Part shown: piece after piece, positions 52,731 through 61,597 of the stretch
How positions within the stretch are numbered: position 1 is the stretch's first letter
How the letters are laid out: each line of letters starts with the position of its first letter
Source: Rhizobium sp. ICMP 5592
Lineage (GTDB): Bacteria > Pseudomonadota > Alphaproteobacteria > Rhizobiales > Rhizobiaceae
Direction of reading: 5' to 3'
DNA length: 64,000 bases
Assembly: GCF_009498525.1 (NCBI RefSeq)
Contig: NZ_QSNT01000001.1
Coordinates: 1,387,083-1,451,082 of the forward strand
The notes under the pieces: generated by a model
Databases searched by the model: none
What the model was told of the DNA's origin: nothing
Seen by the model: only the letters and a program-made list of their open reading frames with translations
Program-made: the position numbers and the translations under genes

Positions 52731-53699
52731 TCACTGTTGCTGCTGCTTCAAGCCGGGACGCCCGGCAACATGCGACTGCACCATCGAGACCATCAGATTG
52801 AGCGCCGCATAGGAATTGGAGATCGCCTCCTCGCGCGGCAGCAGGATATAGCGTCCTTCGCGGCAGGCGGCGAGGAACTGGCAATAGTCCGGGAGCACCT
52901 TGTTCATCGCCGCGATCTCCTCGGCCGGCGTGCCACCGGTGTCGGAACGATAGGTGTCGAAGATGAAATCGGCGTCGAGGTCCTGCAGCCGCTCGGCGCT
53001 GACCTCGATCCGCCCGCCGTCGGGGATCTTTTCGATAATATCAGGAAAGCGGAAACCGGCATCGCGCAACACGCGGCCAAGCGCGCGATAGGTATGGTAG
53101 ATGCTGATCTTGCCGTTCTGCGCCTGCAGCACCGAGACGGTGATCTTGGATGGATCCACGACCTGTTTCAGCTCGTCGATCTGTGCCCGGTAACGCCGGT
53201 CGAGAATAGCGAGCCGATCCTGCGTGCCGGTGAGATCGGCGAGGCGCTCGTAGATATGCGGTGCGCTGCCGACGGTATTGTCGATGACGACGGTCGGCGC
53301 GATTTTCTCCAACTGTTCGACCGGTGTCGTGCGGCCAGGTTCGGTGATGATGAGATCGGGCTTTGCCGCGACCACGGCTTCGAGATCGACGGTGACGGCG
53401 CCGACATAGCGCATACCGGAATTGTCGAAATCGATGCCGGTCAGGATCGGGCCGGAGCGTAGATAGGCCTTGCCATCGGTGCCGGTGCGGCCGTGACTTG
53501 CGACCGGGCGCACGCCAAGCTCGATCAGCGGGATGGTGATGTCGAGATCATGCATGGAGACGATGCGCAGCGGATGCGCCGGCACCTCAACCTTTCGGTC
53601 GAAATCATCGATAAACATGCGCTTTTCGATATCCTGCGCGAGCAGCGGCCCTGCGGTGGCGGCGAGCAAGAGAAGAGCGGCGGTAAAGCGTCTAGGCAT
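52731..53699 (-). CDS. Iron-siderophore ABC transporter substrate-binding protein (FecB/FhuD type)
   Basis: 322-residue periplasmic binding protein of the cobalamin/Fe3+-siderophore class. The signal peptide MPRRFTAALLLLAATAGPLLA ends near residue 21. RKVEVPAHPLRIVSMHDLDITIPLIELGVRPVASHG and VDLEAVVAAKPDLIITEP are the family pattern of the first lobe. The start at 53699 has GAGG 6 bases upstream; an in-frame start at 53711 is possible. Last gene of the operon ATPase-permease-permease-binding protein. Several C-terminal glutamines close the protein. Confidence 0.91.
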   Translation of the reverse strand: MPRRFTAALLLLAATAGPLLAQDIEKRMFIDDFDRKVEVPAHPLRIVSMHDLDITIPLIELGVRPVASHGRTGTDGKAYLRSGPILTGIDFDNSGMRYVGAVTVDLEAVVAAKPDLIITEPGRTTPVEQLEKIAPTVVIDNTVGSAPHIYERLADLTGTQDRLAILDRRYRAQIDELKQVVDPSKITVSVLQAQNGKISIYHTYRALGRVLRDAGFRFPDIIEKIPDGGRIEVSAERLQDLDADFIFDTYRSDTGGTPAEEIAAMNKVLPDYCQFLAACREGRYILLPREEAISNSYAALNLMVSMVQSHVAGRPGLKQQQQ

Positions 53700-53707
53700 G
53701 ACAATCC

Positions 53708-54760
53708 TCAAAGAAGGTCGCGGCGCTTCCAGAGCAGAAGCAGAAGAACGGGAACGCCGACGATCGCAAGCACGATGCCGGCGGGAAGCTGGAGCGGCGC
53801 GAAGGCAAGGCGGCCGATGCTGTCGGCAATCAGGACCAGGGCTGCGCCGAAGAGTGCGCTGCCGGCCAGAAGCGCTGTCTGGCTGCCGCCACGGATCGCC
53901 AGCCGTGCCATATGCGGAGCGATGAGGCCCACGAAGCCGAGGCTGCCGACGCAGGACACACAGGCCGCGGTCAGAAGAACGGGTGCGACGAAGCGCTGGA
54001 TCGAAAGCCGGCGCAGCGACACACCGAGCCCGATCGCTAGGGGATCGCCGAGCACGGCGGCGTCAGCGGCGGCTGCGGTCAGAAACAGGATCGCCGCGCC
54101 AAGACCGGCGCAGACAAGCGCGATAGGCACGACATCCCAGGAAACGGCGTTGAGGCTGCCGGCAAGCCAGACCATGGCCGTCTGCACGTCGCGAATATCA
54201 GAGGTGGTTAGGATCACGGAAAGGGCTGCCGACATCAGCCAGGAAAATCCGATACCGATCAGCACGAAGCGCATGCGTGTCAGGTCACGCGCGAGCGAAA
54301 CCACGAGAAGCGCACTGAGAAATCCGCCAGCCATGCCGAAAAGGGGGCGGAGGTAAAGCCCGGCCGACGGCATGAACAGGATCAATGTGATTACGGAGAG
54401 GCTGGCGCCTTCCTTGACGCCAAGCAGGCCGGGATCCGCTAGGCCGTTACGTGTCAGGGATTGCAGGGCGGCCCCTGAAAGCCCGAGCATCGCGCCCGCA
54501 AGCACCGCCATGATGATGCGCGGCAGTCGGAAATCGCGAATGATCTGATGGCCCTCGCCGGTTGCCTGGGCTGGATCGAAGAGCACCGTCAGGAGCTCGC
54601 GAAAGCCGGCCTCATGGCTACCGAGCGGAGCCGTGGCTAGGGCCGTTGCAACGACGAAAAGGCTAAGCAAGGCAAGCACGATGCAACTGCGCATATGGAC
54701 GCGACGCGACATCGGCCCGAGCGTGACGAGATGATAGCCGTTCTGCTGTGCGACGCTCAT
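53708..54760 (-). CDS. Iron-siderophore ABC transporter permease (FecCD family)
   Basis: 350-residue, about ten-helix permease. FecCD marks: FRLPRIIMAVLAGAMLGLSGAALQSLTRNGLADPGLLGVKEGASL, the LAGSLNAVSWDVVP segment and CVGSLGFVGLIAPHMARL (cytoplasmic coupling loop). It overlaps the second permease gene by 4 bases (ATGA). Earlier methionine at 54760 used; MSRRVHMRSC at 54712 is a possible alternative start. Confidence 0.92.
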   Translation of the reverse strand: MSVAQQNGYHLVTLGPMSRRVHMRSCIVLALLSLFVVATALATAPLGSHEAGFRELLTVLFDPAQATGEGHQIIRDFRLPRIIMAVLAGAMLGLSGAALQSLTRNGLADPGLLGVKEGASLSVITLILFMPSAGLYLRPLFGMAGGFLSALLVVSLARDLTRMRFVLIGIGFSWLMSAALSVILTTSDIRDVQTAMVWLAGSLNAVSWDVVPIALVCAGLGAAILFLTAAAADAAVLGDPLAIGLGVSLRRLSIQRFVAPVLLTAACVSCVGSLGFVGLIAPHMARLAIRGGSQTALLAGSALFGAALVLIADSIGRLAFAPLQLPAGIVLAIVGVPVLLLLLWKRRDLL

Positions 54761-55791
54761 CGGAAATATCTCGACGCGGCAATAATGAAGACCGGTGCGC
54801 CGATGATGGCGGTCATGATGCCGGTTGCCAGTTCATGCGGGCTCATGAGCATGCGCGCGGCGATATCGGCGGCCAGCAGCAGAGCCGCCCCACCGAGCGC
54901 CGCAAGCGGCAGTGCGAACCGGATATCGCCGCCGGAAAGCTGCCGGGCCGCGTTGGGAACCATAAGGCCGATGAAGCTGATCGGGCCGGCGACGGAGACG
55001 GAAGCGCCGCAGAGAAGCGCCATGGCGGCAAGCCCGATCAGTCGGGTGCTCCTGACTGGCACGCCGAGCCCGGTCGCTGCGGCATCGCCAAGCGCCAATG
55101 CATTCAGGCGCGGTGCGATCATGAAGGCGAACAGCATACCAATGAAGATGGGCGCAAGTGCTGCTCCGATCAGATCATAGCCGATCCCGGCGAGATCGCC
55201 GGCAAGCCAGAGCCGCATTTCCTGCAATGTTTCTTCATCGAGGATGAGGATTGCCGAGGTGAGGGAGGAGGCAAGCGCTGACAGCGCGATGCCGCAGAAG
55301 GTGACCTTCAGCATGGTCATTCCGGCGCGGCCGGCTGAGGCGAGCGCAATGACGGCGGCAAAGAGCAGGCCGGCCCCGATGGCGGCCACCAGCGGACGGG
55401 CGAGGCCGCCAGCCAGAAACGGTAGGCTACTCGTCAGCACGACGGCAAGGCTTGCCCCGGCATTGAGCCCGAGAATATGCGGCTCTCCCAGCGGATTGCG
55501 CAGCAGCGATTGCAAGAGGAGACCGGCAACACCGAGCGCCGCGCCGACAAGAAGGGCGGCGGCAAGCCGGGCGAGCCGCAGCTTCACCAGGATCTGATGT
55601 TCGAAGTTATGGCTGTCGAAGGCAAAGACGGCTTTGAGCAGCGTTGCCAGCGCGACCGGCCGCGCACCGATGCCGGCATGGATCGAGGCCAGCACGAGAA
55701 TGATTGCCGCCAGCGCCATGAGAACGAGAACGCTGCGCATTGGGCGGGCTCGACGTGGCGTGACACTGCCTGAAGCCAGGATCGCGCTCAT
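54757..55791 (-). CDS. Iron-siderophore ABC transporter permease (FecCD family)
   Basis: 344-residue permease partner of the preceding protein. VKLRLARLAAALLVGAALGVAGLLLQSLLRNPLGEPHILGLNAGASLAVV, RLWLAGDLAGIGYDLIG and VAGPISFIGLMVPNAARQL are the family segments. Start chosen at MSAILASG (55791), whose ATG overlaps the ATPase stop by 4 bases; the frame upstream belongs to the ATPase gene. Confidence 0.92.
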   Translation of the reverse strand: MSAILASGSVTPRRARPMRSVLVLMALAAIILVLASIHAGIGARPVALATLLKAVFAFDSHNFEHQILVKLRLARLAAALLVGAALGVAGLLLQSLLRNPLGEPHILGLNAGASLAVVLTSSLPFLAGGLARPLVAAIGAGLLFAAVIALASAGRAGMTMLKVTFCGIALSALASSLTSAILILDEETLQEMRLWLAGDLAGIGYDLIGAALAPIFIGMLFAFMIAPRLNALALGDAAATGLGVPVRSTRLIGLAAMALLCGASVSVAGPISFIGLMVPNAARQLSGGDIRFALPLAALGGAALLLAADIAARMLMSPHELATGIMTAIIGAPVFIIAASRYFR

Positions 55792-56633
55792 CGTTCCCTC
55801 TTGGCTCCCTTGCTCGAGGGAAGGAAAAGCGGCAAACCGGTTTCCGGATGCGCCAGACGAACCACCTCGGTGTTGAAGACGTCGCGGATGAGGGTGGCGC
55901 TGCATTCGCCGGGGTGTTCGGCAATGCCGGCAATCGCGCCGTCCTTCAGGAAGATCAGGCGGTCGGCATATTGAAGCGCGAAATTGAGGTCGTGCAGCAC
56001 GGCAACGATGGTACGCCCATGCTCGCGGGTGAGGTGCCGCAGCAGGTCGAGGACTTCCACCTGGTAATGCAGGTCGAGGAAGGTGGTCGGTTCGTCGAGC
56101 AGGATGACGGGTGTTTCCTGCGCCAGCGCCATGGCGATCCAGCAGCGCTGGCGCTGACCACCGGAAAGGTTGTCCACCGGCCGGCCGGCGAATTCGAGCG
56201 TGTCAGTCACCGTCAGCGCATGTTGAACGGCCTCTTCGTCGGCTTCCGTCCATTGCCGCAGGAAACCTTGATGCGGATAGCGCCCGCGGGAGACGAGATC
56301 GTAGACGGTCAATCCTTCCGGCAGCAGCGGGCTTTGCGGCAGAAGACCAAGTCTGCGTGCTACCTCGCGCGTCGGCATCGCATGCAGTGCCTTGCCGTCG
56401 AGGTTGATCGTTCCACCCATTGGCTTCAGGAGCCGCGCCATGACCGACAGCAGCGTCGACTTGCCGGAGCCGTTTGGCCCGACCAGCATAGTCATCGTGG
56501 CTTCCGGAATGGAAAGCGAAATGCCGTTGAGGATCAGCTGCTTGCCGTAGCCGGCGGAGACGTCTTCGACGGATAGCAGGGTTCTTGCTGCTCCGTCCGA
56601 TCGCTCCGAAATCTCTTTCTGTCCTTCTCGCAT
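55788..56633 (-). CDS. Iron-siderophore ABC transporter ATPase (FecE/FepC type)
   Basis: 281 residues. LLSVEDVSAGYGKQLILNGISLSIPEATMTMLVGPNGSGKSTLL holds Walker A; signature [15 protein letters not shown]; Walker B VILLDEPTTFLDLHYQ with the FLD-typical siderophore-ATPase motif; H-loop AVLHDLNFALQYAD. I use the ATG at 56633; the open frame up to 56855 crosses the promoter and its iron box. It is the first gene of the - strand iron-uptake operon. Confidence 0.93.
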   Translation of the reverse strand: MREGQKEISERSDGAARTLLSVEDVSAGYGKQLILNGISLSIPEATMTMLVGPNGSGKSTLLSVMARLLKPMGGTINLDGKALHAMPTREVARRLGLLPQSPLLPEGLTVYDLVSRGRYPHQGFLRQWTEADEEAVQHALTVTDTLEFAGRPVDNLSGGQRQRCWIAMALAQETPVILLDEPTTFLDLHYQVEVLDLLRHLTREHGRTIVAVLHDLNFALQYADRLIFLKDGAIAGIAEHPGECSATLIRDVFNTEVVRLAHPETGLPLFLPSSKGAKRER

Positions 56634-56674
56634 GCACTCTTTCAGCCCTGTTTCCGTTCGAGGGAAAGTATTCC

Positions 56675-56689
56675 TGAGTGTAGTAGTCA
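56675..56689 (-). promoter_or_regulatory. IRO-type (RirA) box in front of the importer operon
   Basis: On the - strand TGA-CTACTACAC-TCA, a TGA-N9-TCA match to the rhizobial iron-responsive operator. It ends 42 bases upstream of the ATPase start and overlaps a TTGACT sequence that may be the -35 element, so binding would block transcription. Confidence 0.7.
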
Positions 56690-56906
56690 AATTTTTTGCA
56701 TTGTAAATTCCGCGGATTCTTGGCGACAGCGGGCGGAGGCCCGGTTGGGAAGCCGGTCCGGACTGATGGTGGAAGATAAGAGAATTTCCGTATCTAACTG
56801 AAAAGGCGGGAATTTCCGGATGATCTACTTGAGCAGGTGGATGTGTTTCGCTCATTCGTGCCTGACGGCGCCGCGTCCGGCTAGAACAATTTAACGAATT
56901 AAAAAT

Positions 56907-56921
56907 TGACTACTACATTCA
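56907..56921 (+). promoter_or_regulatory. IRO-type (RirA) box in front of the receptor gene
   Basis: TGA-CTACTACAT-TCA, 14 of 15 bases identical to the opposite-strand box at 56675-56689, in the orientation of the receptor gene, 90 bases before its ATG. TTGACT overlaps it as a possible -35 element, with AATAAG 17 bases further as a weak -10. Confidence 0.7.
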
Positions 56922-57011
56922 AGAAAAGAATAAGCCGCCAAACCCACGGTCACGCGGGTCTTCACATCAGGCGTTGGAATTGGACGATATCCGCAAGGAT
57001 ATGGGGGCAGA

Positions 57012-59216
57012 ATGAAGCAGGGGCAGACGGCGGTTACGGGCGCAAAGATCCATCACGTGCGAACGGCCTTCTTGATATTGAGTGCATGCGCGGCCTATCC
57101 CGTGATGGCGCAGGACGCCGTCGTGCAGCCCAAAAAATCGGAGGCTGTCGCGGCCCAGAAGAGTGACAGGGCTGAGGGGGACACGGTTCTGCAGCCGATT
57201 ACCGTCAAGAGCGGTGGCCAGGATGGTGCTACCAAGGGGTATCAGCCTGTGTCGACAGTCACCGCGACGCGCGCCGACACGCCGCTGATCGATATTCCGC
57301 AGGCCGTCAATGTCGTCAGCCAGGATGTGCTGAAAGACCAGAAGGCGCAGTCGCTTGACGACGCGCTGTCCAATATCAGCGGTATCACCCAGTCGAACAC
57401 GCTCGGCGGCACGCAGGATTCCGTCATCCGCCGCGGCTTCGGCGACAATCGTGACGGTTCCATCCTGACCAACGGCCTGAAGACGGCGCTGCCGAGAAGC
57501 TTCAACGCCACCACCGATCGTGTCGAAGTGCTGAAGGGTCCGTCCTCGACGCTCTATGGCATTCTCGATCCGGGCGGCATGATCAACGTCGTCACCAAGA
57601 AGCCGCAGCAGACCTTCAGCGGCGAGATCTACGGGACAGCTTCCAGCTTCGGCGGCGGCTCGACTGGCCTCGACTTCACCGGGCCGATCGAGGGCACGGA
57701 TTTCGCCTATCGCCTGATCGGCGAATATAAGAATGTCGATTACTGGCGCAATTTCGGCAAGACGAAGGACTGGATCATCGCGCCGTCGCTGTCCTGGTAT
57801 GGTGAGGACACCGAGGTCACCGTCTCCTATACACATGAGGACTACAGCGTTCCCTTCGATCGCGGCACGATCTTCGATCTCAATACCGGCCATGCTGTCA
57901 ATGTCGATCCGAAGATCCGCTTCGACGAGCCCTACAATATCTCCAAGGGCAGTTCGGACATGGCGACGATCAACGTCAAGCACGAGTTGAATGAAAACTG
58001 GAAGCTGAGCCTTGATTACGGCTACAGCTATAACGAATATTCCGACAATCAGGCCCGCGTCATGGCCTATAATGCGGCGACGGGCAACGTCACCCGACGC
58101 GCCGACGCGACGCAGGGCTCGACGATCTACAATCATGCCGTCCGCGCTGATCTCAGCGGCGATGTCGACATCGGCGGCCTGCGCAACGAATTGCTGTTCG
58201 GCACCTCCTACGACTATGCCGATACGCTGCGCACCGACCTGATCCGCTGCGGGCAATCGGTGAACTTCAACATCTACAATCCGGTCTACGCAAAAATGCC
58301 GGCCTGCACGACCGTCTCGAAGGCAGATAGTGACCAGACAGAGCAGATCTCCACCGCCTCTGCCTATATCCAGGATTCGCTTCATCTCGACGATCAATGG
58401 ATCCTCGTCGGCGGCCTTCGCTATCAGTATTACGATCTGATGGCTGGCAAGGGGCGGCCCTTCATCACTAATACCGATAGCCATGGCGGCAAGTGGGTGC
58501 CGCGCAGCGGGGTGATCTACAAGCTGACACCCGATATCTCCTTCTACGGTAATATCGCCAAGACCTTCCGTCCGCAGTCCTCGATCGCCAGTTATTATGG
58601 CAATCTGCCTCCGGAGGAGGGCATCTCCTATGAGATCGGCAGTAAGTTCGAGATCGCCGAGGGGCTGACGGCCAATGTCGCGCTCTATACCAGCGACAAG
58701 AAGAATGTCGCCTATTCGGAAGTGATCGACGGCGAAACCTACGTCAAGACTGCCGGTCTTGTTCGTGCCCGAGGCGTCGAAGTCGATATTGCCGGCGAGA
58801 TCACCGACGAGCTCAGCATGATCGCCAGTTATGGCTTTACGGATGCGAAGGTCCTCGAAGATCCGACCTATGCCGGCAAACAGCTGGTCAACGTGCCGCG
58901 TCATACCGGTTCGCTGTTTTTCGCCTATGATTTCGGCGAGGTTGGTGGCAGTAATACGCTGAAGGTTGGCGCGGGCCTGCGTGGCGCCGGCAAGCGGGCG
59001 GGGATGAACACCAATGCCTATTTCCTGCCCGGTTACATCGTCGCGGATGCCTTCGCCGCCTATACGTTCCAGATGGAACGGCCACTGACGCTGCAGCTCA
59101 ATCTGAAGAACATCTTCAACAAGACCTACTATACCTCGTCGATCGGAACGACCAATCTCGGCAACCAGATCGGTGAACCCTTCAGCGCGGTTCTCTCCGC
59201 GAGCGTCAAGTTCTGA
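57012..59216 (+). CDS. TonB-dependent siderophore receptor
   Basis: 734-residue outer-membrane receptor. N-terminal signal (VRTAFLILSACAAYPVMA, cleaved near AQDAV), then a TonB-box-like LQPITVKSG near residue 60, a plug domain (IDIPQAVNVVSQDVLKDQKAQSLDDALSNISGITQSN; RVEVLKGPSSTLYG; GGMINVVTKKP) and a long beta-barrel ending in SASVKF with a terminal phenylalanine, the outer-membrane insertion signal. No N-terminal signalling (STN) domain. Length fits ferrichrome/hydroxamate-type receptors. The divergent ABC importer carries the siderophore over the inner membrane. Confidence 0.95.
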   Translation: MKQGQTAVTGAKIHHVRTAFLILSACAAYPVMAQDAVVQPKKSEAVAAQKSDRAEGDTVLQPITVKSGGQDGATKGYQPVSTVTATRADTPLIDIPQAVNVVSQDVLKDQKAQSLDDALSNISGITQSNTLGGTQDSVIRRGFGDNRDGSILTNGLKTALPRSFNATTDRVEVLKGPSSTLYGILDPGGMINVVTKKPQQTFSGEIYGTASSFGGGSTGLDFTGPIEGTDFAYRLIGEYKNVDYWRNFGKTKDWIIAPSLSWYGEDTEVTVSYTHEDYSVPFDRGTIFDLNTGHAVNVDPKIRFDEPYNISKGSSDMATINVKHELNENWKLSLDYGYSYNEYSDNQARVMAYNAATGNVTRRADATQGSTIYNHAVRADLSGDVDIGGLRNELLFGTSYDYADTLRTDLIRCGQSVNFNIYNPVYAKMPACTTVSKADSDQTEQISTASAYIQDSLHLDDQWILVGGLRYQYYDLMAGKGRPFITNTDSHGGKWVPRSGVIYKLTPDISFYGNIAKTFRPQSSIASYYGNLPPEEGISYEIGSKFEIAEGLTANVALYTSDKKNVAYSEVIDGETYVKTAGLVRARGVEVDIAGEITDELSMIASYGFTDAKVLEDPTYAGKQLVNVPRHTGSLFFAYDFGEVGGSNTLKVGAGLRGAGKRAGMNTNAYFLPGYIVADAFAAYTFQMERPLTLQLNLKNIFNKTYYTSSIGTTNLGNQIGEPFSAVLSASVKF

Positions 59217-59245
59217 TCGCAAGCTGAAAGCAAGGATAGTGGCAT

Positions 59246-59270
59246 GCACCCGCTTAAGGGTGGCGGGTGC
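59246..59270. terminator. Hairpin between convergent receptor and GGDEF-EAL genes
   Basis: Stem GCACCCGC / GCGGGTGC, 8 bases, 9-base loop, in the 57-base convergent gap. No T-run on either side, so a weak candidate. Confidence 0.4.
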
Positions 59271-59273
59271 CCC

Positions 59274-61286
59274 TCATGCCGACGACGATGGTGCGGCTGA
59301 CGAAGGGCGAACCTCTTCTTCAGCTTCTTTGCGAAAGGTTTGGGCCAGGGCCGGGCGTCCGACGTGGTAGCCTTGCGCGTAATCGATGCTCAGCTCTCGC
59401 AGCAAGGCGAGTTGCTTCTCGGTTTCCACCCCTTCGACTAGGATCTTGGGGCCGCGGTTGCGGATGAGGCCGATAATGTCCTGAAGCATGGCCTTGCCCC
59501 TCGCGGTCGCACTGCCGTGGAGGAAGGATCGGTCGATCTTCACGGTATCGAAGTCGATAAGGCGCAGCCATGACAGCCCAGCGAAGCCAGTGCCGAAATC
59601 GTCGAGCCAGATCCTGATTCCCAGTGTTTTCAGATCGTTGATGCATCTCAATATGTCGGAATGCATCTCCATTTCGAGGCCTTCGGTGATCTCGAAAGCC
59701 AGCCTGCTGCCGGAAACGCCCGTCTCGTAGAGGATCGCTGCGACGCTTGCGGCGAAACCCGGCATCTTGAGCTGGATTGGGGAGACATTGATACTGGCGA
59801 TCTGGACATGGTTGTCCGCAAGGAGATCGCGGCATGCCGTGCGGATCACCCAACGGCCGAGTTCCAGGATCATGCCAGTGCGTTCGGCGATCGGAATGAA
59901 CAGGTTCGGAGGGATGACGCTGCCGTCAAGCGTCCTGAGGCGCATGAGTGCCTCGACCACATCCTGTCGTCTGGAGGCGATGTCCTCGATCGGCTGATAG
60001 ACCAGCGACACGAGATTCTGATTGATGGCGATCTTTAACAGCGCCGCAATATTTTCGCTTTCATCGCTGCTATAGGGATCGTTCGGGTCGAACAGGCGCG
60101 TGCAGTTGCGGCCGCTCGCCTTGGCGCTGTAAAGGGCGCGATCGGCCTCATGGATGATCTTTTCGAGTTTCGCGCCGCTCTGCTCCCTGGTGAAGGCCGC
60201 GCCGATGCTTACGGTCACGACCGACGTGCCGTCGCGCCGTTCTTCATGGAGAAGGTGCAGTTGCTCGACAGTGCTGCGGATCCGTTCGGCGAGGTAGGCG
60301 ACGCGTTCTTTCTCGCTGAACTGGGCGAGCACGATGAACTCCTCGCCACCATAGCGGCCGATCGAGCCACCAAGGGGCGCTACGGCCTCCTTGATCGACG
60401 CCGCGATATGGATAAGGCAGCGGTCGCCTTCCTGATGGCCGTAGAAATCATTGTATTTCTTGAAAAAGTCGACATCGACAAGGATTGCCGTGAAGCCACG
60501 GCTGTTGGCCTGCCATTCTTTCCAATAGTTTCTCAGCCTGTGGTCGACGGCCCGTCGATTTTCGAGTCCCGTCAGATAGTCGGTATTCGACATTCGCAGC
60601 AAGGCCTCGCCGCGTTCGGTGGCCTCCCTATGCTGGAGCTGTGCTTCGAGCGCGTTCAGGAAGACGTTGTATCGCTCATGGTTCAGCTTCCAGTTCACGT
60701 AGGATGTGAAGACGAAACAGGAGACATAGAATGTGCTGAAGGCCAGCGCGTAGATGTTCGTTGGCCAGAAGGCGGTCAAAGACAGCAGGAAGGTCGCCAA
60801 TACGGCGCTCGACGCGATCACCGATAGCAGGAATCTGAAGCTGAAGAACAGATTGGCGCCCATCATGAAGATGGCGCCGAATATCATGTAATAGGACAGG
60901 CTATCGGTGTGGACGGTCCGGATCGCCGGGAATGTCCACACGGCATATCCCAGGACCAGCGCCATGGCGCTGGTGCGGTCGAGATATGCGATGCTGACCT
61001 TCAGGTGTCTCTGGCCTTCAAAGACGGCCAGCGCAATCACGCCCACCGTCAAACGGGCTATGATCGTATAGGTTGCCACATCCGGGATCAGCAACAGGTC
61101 CGTGGTCGAGAACAGTATATAGACGAGGACAGCAATCCACAGGCCCTGCCGCGCCGCTTCCGTGCGCGCCATCTCATCATTTCGTCGATAGAGTTCGCGA
61201 AGCTCAGCCGGGGACGGCCTCTGCAGTCTCTTGTCGAGATCGATCTCTGCCGAATTGGCAAACATGCGCTTCATGCACTGTTCCAT
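59274..61286 (-). CDS. Membrane-anchored GGDEF-EAL protein (c-di-GMP turnover)
   Basis: 670 residues. About six hydrophobic segments in residues 45-200 form an uncharacterised membrane sensor, followed by a short linker helix, a GGDEF domain (VDVDFFKKYNDFYGHQEGDRCL, active-site RYGGEEF near 310-316) and an EAL domain (VEALMRLR near 443-449, VNVSPIQL, EITEGLEME, LDDFGTGFAGLSWLRLIDFDTVKID, VEGVETEKQ, QGYHVGRP). Both active sites look intact, so it could make and break cyclic di-GMP. No inhibitory RxxD motif is obvious just before GGEEF. Start at the first ATG; later methionines at 61274 or 61265 are possible. Divergent from a methyltransferase gene. Confidence 0.93.
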   Translation of the reverse strand: MEQCMKRMFANSAEIDLDKRLQRPSPAELRELYRRNDEMARTEAARQGLWIAVLVYILFSTTDLLLIPDVATYTIIARLTVGVIALAVFEGQRHLKVSIAYLDRTSAMALVLGYAVWTFPAIRTVHTDSLSYYMIFGAIFMMGANLFFSFRFLLSVIASSAVLATFLLSLTAFWPTNIYALAFSTFYVSCFVFTSYVNWKLNHERYNVFLNALEAQLQHREATERGEALLRMSNTDYLTGLENRRAVDHRLRNYWKEWQANSRGFTAILVDVDFFKKYNDFYGHQEGDRCLIHIAASIKEAVAPLGGSIGRYGGEEFIVLAQFSEKERVAYLAERIRSTVEQLHLLHEERRDGTSVVTVSIGAAFTREQSGAKLEKIIHEADRALYSAKASGRNCTRLFDPNDPYSSDESENIAALLKIAINQNLVSLVYQPIEDIASRRQDVVEALMRLRTLDGSVIPPNLFIPIAERTGMILELGRWVIRTACRDLLADNHVQIASINVSPIQLKMPGFAASVAAILYETGVSGSRLAFEITEGLEMEMHSDILRCINDLKTLGIRIWLDDFGTGFAGLSWLRLIDFDTVKIDRSFLHGSATARGKAMLQDIIGLIRNRGPKILVEGVETEKQLALLRELSIDYAQGYHVGRPALAQTFRKEAEEEVRPSSAAPSSSA

Positions 61287-61597
61287 TCGCTCGTACTACG
61301 CTTCGCAGTGCATCTTCTCTGCGGATTCTATTAACGTATCGTGCGGTCGCTGATCCATCCCTGGACGGAGAAGATGCGCTAAACCGGCCATTTTCCCATC
61401 TAATAGGCCGTCGCTTTTTATATCCCGTTAAAATCAAGTCGAAAATGCGCGGCGTTAAGCATGTTAGAGAATTCCTATGGTTAATCAAAAGTTTCACATT
61501 ATGATAGAAATTAGTGGAACACCGACCTGTTGAAGAAGTTCTGGGTTCCATCAACGGTAACTTATAATTTACTCATATTTAACAGAGGATAACTCGC
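61287..61597. other. AT-rich divergent promoter region
   Basis: 311 bases between the GGDEF-EAL and methyltransferase genes, clearly more AT-rich than the coding sequence. No gene supported. TATAAT at 61563-61568, 30 bases upstream of the methyltransferase ATG, is a plausible -10 element; the -35 is poor. AGAGGA precedes the ATG by 8 bases. Confidence 0.5.

Larger units (their letters stand above)
56634..57011. other. Divergent iron-regulated promoter region
   Basis: 378 bases between the importer operon and the TonB-dependent receptor gene. No supported gene. Two matching 15-base elements, one oriented to each gene, are the main feature; the region around 56690-56710 and 56885-56930 is AT-rich and likely carries both promoters. 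Confidence 0.7.

Noticed and set aside
56967..59249. Very long - strand open frame (about 760 codons) opposite the TonB-dependent receptor
   Set aside because: It mirrors a receptor gene with clear domains and has no recognisable domain of its own; the high GC at third positions removes stops from the antisense frame.
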